DNA of 64,000 bases from Watersipora subatra (taxonomy: Eukaryota; Bryozoa; Gymnolaemata; Cheilostomatida; Watersiporidae). This document shows, one piece after another, positions 23,326-34,979 of the stretch. Position numbers and translations under genes: made by a program. The first letter of the stretch is position 1, and each line of letters starts with the position of its first letter. Location of the stretch: the NCBI RefSeq assembly GCF_963576615.1, contig NC_088710.1, positions 4,568,001 through 4,632,000 of the forward strand, given 5' to 3'. The notes beneath the pieces are model-generated. The model was not told the DNA's origin, searched no databases, and saw only the letters and a program-made list of their open reading frames with translations.

Positions 23326-24438
23326 GAGTGCAGTAAGCTACACCATTCAACTAAATGGATTATACTTGCAAAATGTTAAAAACTGATATTTTACAAACAC
23401 TTTAAAAACTAATGAATGTTATCAATATTTTAATACAGTGATATTCAATAGGAGTGTACATGAGCTATGAATATTTGATATGTAAATACATTTATTTCAT
23501 AGAGTCAGTGTATATGTATGTATTTCTATATAGACATTCAGTCATTCCATCTACAGACTACAAGCTTGTGCTTAAAACTAGCACTAGATAGGATTGCTAC
23601 TGTCATGACCAACACCAAGAAAAACCTTCCTTACCTGTATATTTACCTGATATTATCCAAATTATGTTTTCCTAAATATCAATATTTCACATTAAAATCA
23701 TGAATAATATCAAAAATATTTAACCGGAGTTATACTTAAGATTAAATGTGTTTATTTTAAATATAAAACTGATTTAGTAGTATGAAATCGTATGAGGGCA
23801 TTTCGGTTTTCTAAATTCTATTCAGGAAATAAATAGTTGGGCACAATATCCTCTAACGACGGCCTATCCTAGCTGATCTGGGACATTTGCCTGTTATAAT
23901 ATATCAAACATTACAATATTTACTGAACGATATTAAGTTGAATTATTGCCACGCTTTTATATTTAGGTTCAATTTGCATTAGAAAGATTTAATGCTTATA
24001 CTGAGTAATACTAATAGATATATAGTGAATGGTTTTGATTAGATATACTGATTAGAATCTAGCATTCCAATGCAGTACTTACTTCTGTGGAGGCAAGTGG
24101 TTGTATGAGCGTGATGATGCCATGAGCACATCGAGTGCTGACGGGTGTCTGCCGTCCGGTTCACATTTGATAGCCTCTGTGTTGTATGCGTCTTCAAGCT
24201 CAACAGTGATATAGTGGCAGTTGAAGTCTCTGACTGTGGTTACCACTGGCATGTCGAGCACTGCTCTAGTACCGGATCGACCCTCCTTCGTGAAAGCGAA
24301 CACAGATTTTATACTTGCTTTGTCCACATTTAATTCTTGCGATATATAGTCGCCGATGTTCTGTGAATTTGAAAAACTGACTCCATGAAATGATTTCTTA
24401 CCGCTGCAAGAAATGTTGACATAACAGTCCGAAGCCAT
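20461..24438 (-). pseudogene. Decayed DDE/RNase-H-like gene with SDGGPDH motif (uncharacterised transposase-like family)
   Basis: Exon 1 (24083-24438) starts MASDCYVNISCSGKKSF and ends at a GTAAG donor. Exon 2 resumes at 23221 in phase (PPQ-KKVATQ). Order on the minus strand: helical N-terminal region (23.2-22.5 kb), then VCVDDKAVVPIGEP and TDHDSHV (21.69-21.89 kb), then LYSDGGPDHR and NPTERCMS (21.38-21.66 kb). A Cys-rich segment CRCRHYSFQIKKCTRQQC (20.86-21.31 kb) and a second C-x2-C region with REGITCASPVETTYYAGK (20.46-20.87 kb) follow. The spacing of VDD, SDGG-D and NP-E suggests a D-D-E nuclease; I infer a transposase-like family rather than recognise a named one. Lesions: frameshift in an A-run near 22990, another near 22.55-22.6 kb, TGA near 22373, stops at 21908, 21686 and 21377 in an otherwise continuous frame, and a frameshift near 20.87 kb. 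The copy is therefore dead. The intron holds a long AT microsatellite. Confidence 0.7.
23249..23322. repeat. (AT)37 microsatellite
   Basis: An uninterrupted AT dinucleotide array of 74 bp inside the intron of the transposase-like pseudogene. Length in this kind of array is prone to assembly error. Confidence 0.98.
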
Positions 24439-25260
24439 TTTGCCTTCACGATGGATTCGCACGTGGTTTATGTTGAGGTAAAGCGGTCGCAAATCACATG
24501 GAATGTCGTAAAAGATTTTCGTGGTTGAAAGTCAACATAAGTACACACTCAATCGTTTGCATTTACGTTCTTCCTTGACAGATAAGTTGGTGAATTAGAT
24601 AAGCAACTTCTCAATGGTAATTGCCAGTATCCCAGTCGGAAATGTACAACAAACAGTGTTTACGACATGTTATTCCCCAGAGTTAACTAGGCAAGTCCTT
24701 TTTTTCCAATACCGAGCTTGACCCTTTGCAAATCATCTGCGGTTAGATTGTTGCACATCGTGACCAAACGCAAATGTATACTCGTAATACCAGTCGGAAT
24801 TTTCTAACCGAATTCGACCGAATGCAGTAGATCTGTTTTATAGTACTGTGTATATAATGCTGTTACAAGAAAGCTAATGTTACGTTCTCAAAAAAACGTT
24901 AATCAACAAATTGCAAGTTTCGGCGGTTCAAATAAAAATACACATAGACTTTTTATTTTTTCAGCGGTAGTTTTTATCTCACGTTGGTGAATCCGTGAAC
25001 CTAATAATCAAAAATGAGTGGCCTTAATAGTGTCATCTATGAGGGTTTCAAATAAACATATGTCTTGGTTTATTGTCACAGCAAAAAGTTCAGTCAATGT
25101 ACCTTTGCCAGATAGGCAATTTGTGAAAAAAAATTTAACAGTTGGTATCTTTCTATTGCTTTTGGTCTTTCTTCATATTGATCCATTCCCCGATGTGTTT
25201 TGGACTTGAACTTTTATATCACAAACCTGATTTTTTTACTTGTATTTGTTTGGTTGAGCT
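24439..25260. other. No gene recognised
   Basis: AT-rich sequence upstream of the transposase-like pseudogene, followed by the probable 3' end of LINE C. The imperfectly repeated words CCAGT-T-CCCAGTCGGAA (about 24630) and ATACCAGTCGGAATTT (about 24790) were noted without a clear boundary. Confidence 0.35.
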
Positions 25261-26790
25261 GTTTTGCAGCTTGACGCAGTTTGTATTTTTCATTACGCAC
25301 TTTAGTTCTATCCAGCTGACAGAAGGTGGGTGTATTTTTAAAGGTATGATTTACTCATTTCAAGAAATCCCATTTCCCTGCTTCATCAATAATTTTGATG
25401 TTAAGAGGCATACTTTTATTTTCTGATTTTGCACCTAGTCTGAATGAAGTGATTAGTTCAGATGCTTGTAAGAAGCACTCCTTAGTCATAAACTGTTTAA
25501 CCTGATCGACAACAGGTGCATCAGTTTCAGCTAGACCAGGGGTCTGCAACCTTTTCTATTCAAAGAGCCGTTTAGACCCGTTTTCCGCAGGAAAGAACGC
25601 AGTGGGAGCTACAAACCCCCTTTGATATTTTTCATTAATAAATACTACATTGTTTAGCTAAATAAATACTACTTTTTTGTTTAGCTTTTAATGTTTTTAT
25701 ACCATGTTTACACCATAAAACGAAAGGGTGTGGCATGTATAATGATTTAACTGCTGAGAAAACAAAATTACCCTTTGCAAAGAACATAAAATAGTTTTGG
25801 TCGTTTTATTGGCACATAAATTGTTATAAGGCCTACTCCCTGTATTAGTGTTGCTGTTTGTCAGTAGTGTTGTTGACGATATTGCGGTCCTAAGTGTCTG
25901 GCCAGCCGTACTAGATTACTAATTGTTTAACCCCGTTTGTTGACATAATATTTGAAGGTATCTCTTAGCGATCTGATCCTCTGCTTGAATCCGTTAGTAC
26001 GTTTTTCTGCGCTTTTATATTAAAGTTCAAGCCACGTGACAATCATGTGATAAGGTACTAATAAAATGGTAATAGAACGTAAATAATGACGCATAACAAG
26101 CGACAATGTTTGATTTATCACCAAAATTACATTTTGAAAAATTTATATTGCAAAATCTAATGATAAAATTTCTAAAGTTTTACGAATTACTTGGCATATG
26201 GTAGAAAAGGAAAAAAAATGCAAAGTCAGAAGGAGCCGCAGCGAGGAGATGAAAGAGTCCCATGCGGTTCCCGAGCTGCAGGTTGCCGACCCCTGAGCTA
26301 GACCATATAGAATGACATGAAGCTTGCGAGATTCAACATCTGCATTATCGACAGATTGTTGTAGCATGTGCTGTCTTTTTACATAGCCAGTGTTTTTCTC
26401 AACTCTCTTGACAATATCATCCATTTTAGATTGCAATGCTTCTCTGTATGATTTATCAGACCAAGCAAATTAGCTGCTCACAACTTGGGCAGTAAGTTCT
26501 TTTATGTTCTTGTTGATTACATATAATTTTTCATCTACTGAGACACCCTTGTTTGAAGTTTTGACAATAAGTACAAGCTTGGATACATGGCAAAACCATC
26601 TAATCCCTTTCTCTTCACCATCAGATATATGATTGGCTTCAGTTTTGCTCAGGTCTTACCATGAGCTGTGATACCACGATTCACAACAATCGCATTGGAT
26701 CATTAAGTGACATTTCTGTTCTGTAGGTTTTTTGCCACAGAAAGCACGTTTATCATCGGATTTTTGTTTGATTTTATTACCAAGATTAGC
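25261..26790 (-). pseudogene. LINE C ORF1 with PHD-like finger, coiled coil and RNA-binding core
   Basis: On the minus strand, 26600-26780 reads a Cys/His series FCGKKP, QCDCCESWYH and WFCH, typical of a PHD finger. The following segment VDEKLYVINKNIKELTAQ and KMDDIVKRVEKNT (26.38-26.56 kb) looks like a coiled coil. Then comes SRKLHVILYGLAETDAP, the conserved RRM-like core of LINE ORF1 proteins, with FRLGAKSENKSMPLNIKI and a C-terminal LDRTKVRNEKYKLRQAAKQL (about 25290-25340). ORF1 proteins bind LINE RNA in the ribonucleoprotein. The frame is interrupted by a hAT MITE exactly inside the core and by scattered stops. CR1-like LINEs are known to carry PHD-type ORF1 proteins; the clade is inferred. 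Confidence 0.7.
25537..26295. mobile_element. hAT MITE inserted in LINE C ORF1
   Basis: The ends are CAGGGGTCTGCAACC and, reverse-complemented, CAGGGGTCGGCAACC, a widespread hAT terminus. A perfect 8-bp target duplication AGCTAGAC flanks it (25529-25536 and 26296-26303). The 759-bp interior has no transposase. Removing the element and one duplication leaves the surrounding ORF1 in frame, so the host LINE was still open at this point when it was hit. Confidence 0.95.
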
Positions 26791-27191
26791 TAGCACATTT
26801 AAATTAACAAGTATTGTTGGCTGGTTAAGGAAACCCGATGGAAAGGTTAGAATTGTTAGTTGGAAGCTTAGAGAGCAAAATTTAACTGTACATTAATCTT
26901 GCCAAATCTTGTCCTTCTCCTTGATGAACATACCATGTAGCTACATCCAAGTTTATCAGCTCAATGCTTTGATGTTAAATTGATAGCAAATTGTGAATCT
27001 GTTTTTTAACAAATGAATTATTGTACTACTAATGTTTTTTATCATCTCAAAAATCTTTCTCGACTTTTGATAATATCATAAGCTGCTGTTTGGTATTCCT
27101 AGGCCACTGAAGCACTTTTTAGGGTGCTGAGAATTGGCTGTGTCGACTGGTTAGTGAGTCGCTTTAACTCCATGTAGTCGGTGTAATGTTG
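26791..27191. other. No gene recognised
   Basis: AT-rich sequence between the LINE ORF1 and the low LTR of the gypsy element. It may hold the 5' untranslated part of LINE C. No domain, repeat boundary or splice pattern is visible. Confidence 0.35.
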
Positions 27192-27939
27192 TGTCTTGTA
27201 TGTTGTATGATTGTGGTGGCAATTGTTAGATTGCAGACATTGTAGTGAGGGAATAATAGTTTGTATTAGCCAGCAAAATCATATGATATCAAAGCTCGCC
27301 ACCTAGGCTATATACAACAAAAAGACAAAAATCATACTAAACAAGGTTTGAGCAAGAACTAATTAAATATAAACATGAAACGCAGAATATTACAAACTAT
27401 GAAATGGCAAACGTAATAATGGTTGTTGCCAGGGAAGAATGGATGATGATGAGACTAAGATCAAGAATGTTATGATGTACTTATATTAACATATGTTATA
27501 TATATACTACTTATATCTTACTTTATCTTCAATGCTATTACTAATCGATTTTTCAAGATTATCACATGTCAGTTTTTTTTATTGATGTCAAAGTTTCATT
27601 CTATTACTTTGTGATTCTTTAACCATCTATTAGAGGAGAAAGGCTACTCACATTTCTATTACAAGTTATGGCTAACGTTGCATAAACTTGTGCAAGGCTG
27701 TACCACACATCGGTTACCATGCAGTAAGTCCAACATTCATAATTCGGCTCTTTCATCAAAGAATACACGCAAGCAAAGGTTACGTGTATTCTTTAATACA
27801 CCACACACACGTTCCATCTCAAGCTTTTTATAATAGAGGCATTTTGATTATACAGGTTGAATTGTTTCAAACACATTCTCCCCCTTTCTAGTTATAGTCA
27901 TACGGGTTGTTTGGTTGGCTCGACGAATGATGTATCGCA
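27192..27939 (-). repeat. 3' LTR of gypsy 1, with about 400 bp of extra sequence
   Basis: About 27211-27470 and 27877-27939 match the other LTR at 31023-31351, including the shared word TAGTTATAGTCATACGGGTT. The stretch 27471-27876 has no counterpart there. It is either an insertion into this LTR or a deletion from the other. Confidence 0.75.
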
Positions 27940-30900
27940 TGTCCAAAACATGTGGTCTTGACTGGTGGAGACGACGTAATCAGTATACAGTTAGTAGATT
28001 GTTTGTGGATTGGTAGCTCGAGAGATGCAATCATTGGTTGTAGATTTGTAGATTAGTTGTTTGGATCGGACGTGGATGATTGCCCATTGTTTGATTGTCT
28101 GGCCTCTGGTATTGGTATGGTTGGACTCGTAGTAGGACTAGCATCTTTCGGGCTATAGACTAGTCTTGAAAGTACACTGAGAAGCTGCTCTCTAATTCTG
28201 CGGAGAGTGTGACTATCTGGTGTTCTGATGATATACGAAGTATCAGTTGAACTTTGTCTGATAACTTGTGCTTGTCTACCTAAATCTTTTTGCATTCTAA
28301 CTGTAACATCAACTTGAAGACTCGGTAAAGTTTTGCGATGTATATTCGTGTAAGTGGCCTGCTTATTTTGACATTCTGAAAGCAAGTTTTGAACTTTTTC
28401 AGAGTTTACGGTCTTTGGTTTCAGGATTTATCTTGCGATGGGTAAGGGTGGCCTGGTCCTTTACTTATGTTACGTTGTGCTGGTGAGCCGAGCTCTTCTT
28501 TAGGAGTGTTTCTGAGATTTAGAAGAATCATGTATTTATTTCCCCTTTTTTACAAGTGCCCTTCCGTCAACTTCTTGATAGAATGGTGGTTTTCTCCGAG
28601 AGTGGTTTTCGGAAAAGAGATACCAGTTAATGATGGTCTTTTTCCATAGCCACTGCAGGGTTACCAAGGATGTAGTCCTTAAATTTATGACAGACAAAGA
28701 CTACCGCCAGCATAGCTTTTTCAATTTGAGAGCAATGAGTTTCTGTCATAGGACAGCTTGCATAACTCAATGGCTTCTCTGACTGTAAACAGCTCGCCCC
28801 AAGACCAGCCTTTGAGGCATCACAGATGAGGGTGGCAGCCTTTCTCCCATCAAGATACTGTAGAAAAGCGGCATCGGCAGCTTTACGTTTCAAGTTGTTA
28901 ATGGTTTCGGAGTGGTTGGCAATCCATTGCGACTGTCTGCTTCTACAGCGACTTGTTAAGGGGTGAAGCGATTTTACTCAGTTGAAAAATGAATTTCGTT
29001 AGGTATTTGGTCATACCCAGAAATCTCAGCAGCTTCTCCTTGTTGCTAAGGATCTGGGAGGGCTGATATCGCTCTGACCTTCTCGGGATCAGGTTTGAGC
29101 CCTTCCTCGGACAGCATATGTCCTATGTAGATCACCTGGGAAAGTCTATATATACGTTTCTGGGCAGACAGCTCCAGATTGATCTCTTTGCATCTTTTTA
29201 GGACTGTTTCTAAGTTTACATCATGCTCCAATTGATTGGTTCTATAGAAAAGAACGTCATCACACACGTGATCGCATGGGTGTCTTTTTAGTAGTTACTC
29301 AACGGTTTTCTAATACACGTCACTTGATGAGCATAAACCCATAGGCATGCGATTGTATCTGTAACGACCGAAAGGCGTTGTAAATATTGTGAGGTATGAT
29401 GATTGCTTGTTTAGTTTGATATGATGAAAGGCTTCTCGCATATCTATTGTCATAAAGTATTTGGCTCCAAGATTCTCTCCTGTCATCTGCTCGATTGTCA
29501 GGTTGGATGATGAGGTCTCTTTATAGTTCTGTTTAGATCACCTGGGTTGATGCAAACCCTGATGTCATCTGTACCTTTCTTTCGCTGTATCACCATTGAT
29601 GAAACCTAATTCGTAGGTTCATCTACTGACATAAGTATTATAATACTTCGTTTCACCATAGCATCAAGAGCGCATTTGACTCTCGACTCGTAGGCATGCG
29701 GGACTGGTCTGGTAAATCAAACAACTGGGTCGACTCGCTCATCTAGTCGAATGTGGTAGGTTACTGGCAGACTACCTAGCTTATCATCAAACATTTCAGT
29801 GAACTCATCAAGTATCTGTACTACAAGTTGTGGGTTAGTTACCTCACTTATCTTATGTACATCAAAAGACAAGGTGACAAAGCCTAGGCATACGCAATCT
29901 TATAAGCACAAAAGTGTGTTTTCACAGCCTGGTATAACATGAAATGGTATAGAAAATTGCTCACTACCCTTACGGCAGACAAGAAATATAATTCCTAGTG
30001 ATTTGGCAACACTAAGTAAAACTTACTAGTGGCTTACTCATAGACTTACCAATAGAACTCTCGTGCACACATCTAAACACACTCTCATTAGATGTTACAT
30101 TGGCTTTGACACCTGTGTCACACTTAACTGAGATCTGTTTGATTGTGTTGTTGGACAGAAGAGTATCAATAGCAGCGACTGTGTTCGTAGGAACACATAT
30201 GTTGTTAGCGGTCTTAGAATAATCGATTACCTCATCGAGAAGACCCTCAGTTTTATCATCAGAAATCTCTGCAACCTCTCTCTCACTGCACCGCTGTCTG
30301 ATTTCTGACATACTCTCGCGAAGCGGCTCATCTCATTGCATGCTGAGCATCTTTTATCCTTAGCAGGACAAGACACTTCTTTGTGCTAACTGTAACCACA
30401 GTATCGAGATGGAACCAAAGGTTTTGTGCCAGTTTGTTTGAATGATGGGCGTACAGCATTAACCGTCATACTGCTGGTAACGCCGGACTTGGACTTGGAT
30501 CTGTACTGCTTTGGAGAGAGTCAAATCAGAAGTTTTCAGCAGTTATTTTATTACTGTGTTATCATAGATGCCAGCCACAATCTTATTCCTCAATAAGTCA
30601 TCTGTGAGATCGCCGTATGCACACTCTGTCATAGACTGAACTCGTGTTGAATCTGTGGCATTTCATTATCATGTTAGTAATCGGGCTACACAGTTCTTTG
30701 AAGTTTTTCTTTAATACTTCAGGCTCATCTCTAGACTATACAGGAAGGTTCTGATCCGGTGAGGCCTGGTCAGGTCTCACAAGTAAGTATGAGAATGATC
30801 TAGATTTTCTATAGCTTTTGAGCCAGCAAGATTCATCAGGATCATGGCTTTCACTTTTGGTGACTTGTCTGAGAACCCAGCCTTGATGTAGATGTCATAC

Positions 30901-30990
30901 TCAGTCTCGACTGTCTTCCTTTTTTCTGTCGTTTCGCCGTTGAAAGATAGTGCATTAGGTGTATGTAAGCCCTCCATGATATGAATTAAA

Positions 30991-31004
30991 CGATCCTGAT
31001 ACCA
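30991..31004 (-). other. Primer-binding-site-like sequence of gypsy 1
   Basis: TGGTATCAGGATCG on the minus strand lies immediately inside the LTR end, starting TGG as expected for pairing to a tRNA 3' CCA. The tRNA species was not determined. Confidence 0.6.
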
Positions 31005-31351
31005 TGTAAATGTGATTTTTTAGTGTTTGGTGGCAATTGTTAGATTGCAGACATTGTAGTGAGGGAATAACAGTTTGTAATAGCTGGCAAATTCACATGA
31101 TATCAAAGCCTGTCACCTAACTTATCTACAACAAAAAGACAGAAACCACACTAAAGAGAGTGTCAGCAAAAATTAATTAAATATAAGCATGAAACACAAA
31201 AAATTACAAACTATGTAATGGCAAACGTAATAATGGTTGTTTGCAGGGAAGGATGGATGATGATGAGACTAAGATCAATAATGTCACATCTCCCCTTTTC
31301 TAGTTATAGTCATACGGGTTGTTTGGTTGGTTCAACGGATGACGTATTGCG
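31005..31351 (-). repeat. 5' LTR of gypsy 1
   Basis: Direct repeat of the low-coordinate LTR with scattered substitutions and small indels; its minus-strand 3' end (CA at 31005-31006) abuts the primer-binding site. Clear sequence divergence between the two LTRs indicates an old insertion. Confidence 0.8.
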
Positions 31352-31599
31352 GAACAGATATGTATTGTACTAAAAGAAAATAACTCTGCGTTAATCAAGC
31401 CATGAGTATTACATTACATGTAAGCAATCAAACAATGAGTATCGAATATAAGTGAACCAATATGAATATTGATATGATTGTTATTGGTTATAGATACCAA
31501 ACATTCCCTTCATTCTCGGCAGTAGTTTGTCTATAAAATTATTTTGTAACATAATCACTCAACTAATGGGAAGGGCTTCTGATACGTTGAGAGTGCTGG

Positions 31600-31870
31600 G
31601 TGTCTGGTTGCCTGACATGATTAGGTCCACTTTTATTGTTATCGGAGTCGGTTTTAACATTAGGCTGTGGTTGATCATCCATAGGCATTAGATGAATTGC
31701 ACAAATGAACCATGTCTACCGAATAAGCGAACCTTCATTCGGTAAACAGCGACTGTACTGGATTCGCTCCCAGGAAAGCACTTGCTAATGGACCACTTGA
31801 TGAGTAGTATACATGGTTTGTTTGCTTTACTGTATTGTTTACTCATAAGCAGTCGTACTATAAAGTACAA
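31600..31870 (-). pseudogene. Possible C-terminal tail of an LTR-retroelement integrase
   Basis: The minus strand gives WSISKCFPGSESSTVAVYRM followed by RHGSFVQFI. The W-x-K-x-FPG-S-E pattern and a terminal proline-rich tail resemble the C-terminus of BEL/Pao polyproteins. It could be the end of the BEL/Pao element whose RT lies at 35 kb, separated by later insertions. The call is tentative. Confidence 0.35.
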
Positions 31871-32156
31871 GAGTTATACATTGGAGAATACAATATTTCA
31901 TGATTAGCAGTACATAATGGCATAATAGTGGTTTGACAATTACCATGCAAATATGATGTGACAAAGAATGCAGTAATAGTAATAAAACAAACAGTAAAAT
32001 AACGTAACAGTAATACATGTGTAAAAACTCACAAGATTTTGCTTCCTTAAAGCCAATAAACACAAATAAACAGGTGCTACATTGCACACATATACTGTAA
32101 CATAGATTCTGTAGTAAAAGCTAAAACGAACAAAAGCAAACTTTGAAATACAGGTA

Positions 32157-34089
32157 CAGTGCACCCCCGAGATACGATGTTAATTCGTTCCAGGGTTGGC
32201 ATCGTATGGTGAAAAATTCGTATATCGGGGTATATAGACCATTGTAATTAAACAATGCAAACACTCCCTGGTGAAAATCGTCAAATTTTTTTCATAAAAA
32301 TGTGTACATATTGACAATTAGCAACAAAATAGTATGTTAACTTTAGTAATTATAGTTACCTACAGTAACTGTATTGTATTTAGTGTATTTTAATGGTTAT
32401 GATCTGCAATAAAACGCAAAATTATAATGTGTGTACCAAATGCATAACGTACGGTAAGGAGTTCTTGCCTTCAAAAGGTACGCATAACATAAACTTTGAA
32501 TTCACTTCAAGTAAGTTTAGCTTGCTAAACCTACACTTGAAACTAAGTTTTAGTATGTATCAACTTTTTATCACGAAATTTTATCCTTCAGCAGTTCATA
32601 TCTTCACTTTCACTATAAACTTTAGCCTATCTGTTTGAAACCTTTTTCAACCTAAATCAATAAGGCCGAGCGATGCAGTTATAGAAAGCGGCCCCTCGCA
32701 CACTTGACCATTTAATGGCTACCGAAAAGAAAAATAAAATTTTATTTTCTATACAGGACGTACATACCTTTGGAGTAACGTGGCTTTAGCTGGTACATGT
32801 AGCGAGTAAAGCAGAGATGAGGCAAAAGCGTATCAATGCTAATTATGGTGCTGTGCACTTGAAAATAAATTTAAAACGTAATGAATTGGAATTTTTTAGT
32901 AGGCTAAAAGAAGTTGTCCATTCCTGTCCAATTCTTCTACCTTTTCTACGAAAAAAATTGATGGTGCAATGCAGAAAATTTCTAGCTAGCGCTTGTAAAA
33001 GGATCCAGAGAATGTGGTACAGTAGTTTGTCTTGTATGAAATGTGCAAAAGAATCAATGTAACTATACATACAAAGTTTGTACGTATTTATACCCTAGGG
33101 GGGACAGGGCTTTAGCAAGTTTCAGAAAGTAATGTGGATGCTTCAACTATCCTGAGTAGCTAGTTATATGAGTTACATACATACATACGATGAATTGTAT
33201 TCACGTAGAAGATAACAAGCCCATATGCAAAGACATGGTTAAACAAGAGAATAAAACATAAAACCAAAAGGAAACAAATAAAATGACTAAAATATGAAAA
33301 ACATGCCACACAAGAGAAAAATAATATATATTATACATGCATTGTTTTAATGTACCAGTCCACATCAGTAAATTAAACACTTAAAATATTTCTGCGAATG
33401 TGGGGTTTTCCGTATCTTCTACATCCTTGCCTTTACTAAATGGTTGCTCCTTTTGAATGCTGATCGCGTGCATGACCTAGCTCATTCAAATCTTCTGTCG
33501 GAAGCTCTTTCTTGTGCTTGCTTTAATGGAGTTCTTGTTTTAATAATAATTGCATAATAATTGCAAATGCTGATTGGTTGCGATCATATTCCTTGACAAT
33601 GTTAATAATACGGGTCCCTTCTTATTTACGACATCCAACTTCGTTGACATAGAAATCAATTTTCCTTCGTTTTGTAACGTTTGAATCGGTCTCAGATTCC
33701 ATAGATAACGAATTAAATGTAGATACTTGTAGTTATATACGTATGCTGACTTGAAAGTTTATAGCAAAAGCTATAATAACGCTACAAATGAATATTTGCT
33801 CTCGCTTGTGCATTTTACACGAAATTTTCCACGCGGATATGAGAGAAGTCGATCATCGTGTCTCTTCTAAACGTTCTAAGAATGTTTTCGGCAAACTATA
33901 TTTCGGTGTCTTTTTTATTTCGACGTGTGTTATGAGCACACCGACGGCCAAATTTTAACTCGGGCGAAACTTTTCTCAAATTCGTATGGTGAAATAAAAT
34001 TCGTATAGCGAGGTGAAGATATCACGATGTTTGACTTCGTAAGGTGAAAAAATCGTATATCAGGGTAATCGTATCTCGAGGGTGCACTG
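32157..34089. mobile_element. Tigger/pogo-like TA-flanked element, nonautonomous
   Basis: The left end CAGTGCACCCCCGAGATACGA and the reverse complement of the right end, CAGTGCACCCTCGAGATACGA, match at 20 of 21. TA borders both sides (32155-32156, 34090-34091). The subterminal TTAATTCGTTCC and repeated TCGTATGGTGAA words are typical of Tigger-type mariner relatives. No DDE transposase frame is visible in the 1.9-kb interior; the longest plus frame (32817-33062) resembles nothing I know. Confidence 0.85.
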
Positions 34090-34403
34090 TACTGATTTAA
34101 AATACTACATGCATTTACAGGGGGCCTACACGATAAAATACATTCTTCACAAAACAGAATTAACACACAAGAATAAAACAAGCATTATTTTATGCACTTA
34201 CATAAATTGTATAGTAATATAAGTCCGGAAGGCAGTCTACTGCTGTAGTAAGTAATTGCTACACTTTAAAACGAATAGTATGTATAGATAAGATAGTTCA
34301 TAGTGCGTAAGCAGTAATAGTGGATGCTTATGCAGAGGTGTCTCACTGAGAACTGACTCGGTGACCTGATTTAACTGGGCAAGGCAGCCAAGAATGTTTA
34401 GTG

Positions 34404-34962
34404 CAGGGATGGCCAAATGATTTTGGCCATGATCCGTTACAGCCAAATCTGACACATTAAAGATCCACAACACACATTAAAGATCCACAACGAGCTGTAG
34501 ATGTGCATTTTTCTTTTTTGCTATACATGAACATGCATTTATTTGTGTACATCTTAAAACAAGGCGTAAAATACAATTTAAAAAAAACTTTTTATATATT
34601 TAATTTTAATAAAAATCGGTGAATGAATGTGATGTAATAAATATATCTGATATCAGTGAGAAAATGACGAGAGGACTTTGAATTCACAATACATACTATC
34701 AAAACGCGGTTTACTGCTATTTGCAGCGACTCTTTACGTTCATGAAGATGGGTATTTATGAGTCATGTTTCATGATATTTTTTACAAAATTCATTGCTGA
34801 ATACAATGAATTTACAAAAAAATTCAAAGAAAAGTTTATAAAAATCTTTTTAAAACCAAATTTTAAAAAAATACTTCAAAAACCTTTTTAAACAGCCAAC
34901 TTGAAAGATCCACAAAAAACCTAAAAAGATCCGGATCTAGATCCGCCATTTGGCCATAGCTG
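34404..34962. mobile_element. hAT MITE
   Basis: The left end CAGGGATGGCCAAATG and the reverse complement of the right end, CAGCTATGGCCAAATG, share 14 of 16 bases. A perfect 8-bp target duplication GTTTAGTG flanks the element (34396-34403, 34963-34970). The interior of 559 bp is AT-rich and noncoding, with repeated AAAGATCCACAA words near both ends. Confidence 0.93.
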
Positions 34963-34979
34963 GTTTAGTGGTTAAAATG

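Larger units (their letters stand above)
27192..31351 (-). mobile_element. Ty3/gypsy LTR retrotransposon 1 (degenerate)
   Basis: Two TG...CA LTR-like copies lie at 27192-27939 and 31005-31351. On the minus strand the internal region starts with a primer-binding-site-like TGGTATCAGGATCG (30991-31004), then gag (start at 30977, LSFNGETTEKRKTVE) and zinc knuckles (about 30300-30400, RCSACNEMSRFARVC). A protease-like VKCDTGVKANV (about 30120), RT pieces (29040-29700; VCDDVLFYR in place of the YVDD box) and RNase H (ICDASKAGLGAS, 28627-28893) follow. The C-terminal tail of pol is at 28053-28385. Gag and pol are broken by stops, and the integrase core between RNase H and the tail is essentially missing, so the element cannot act autonomously. 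Confidence 0.85.

Noticed and set aside
23156..23386. Plus-strand frame with Tyr-Ile repeats
   Set aside because: It is simply the translation of the (AT)37 microsatellite.
32817..33062. Plus-strand frame as transposase of the Tigger-like element
   Set aside because: No DDE, helix-turn-helix or CENP-B-like motif, and an overlapping minus frame of equal length shows this is chance openness.
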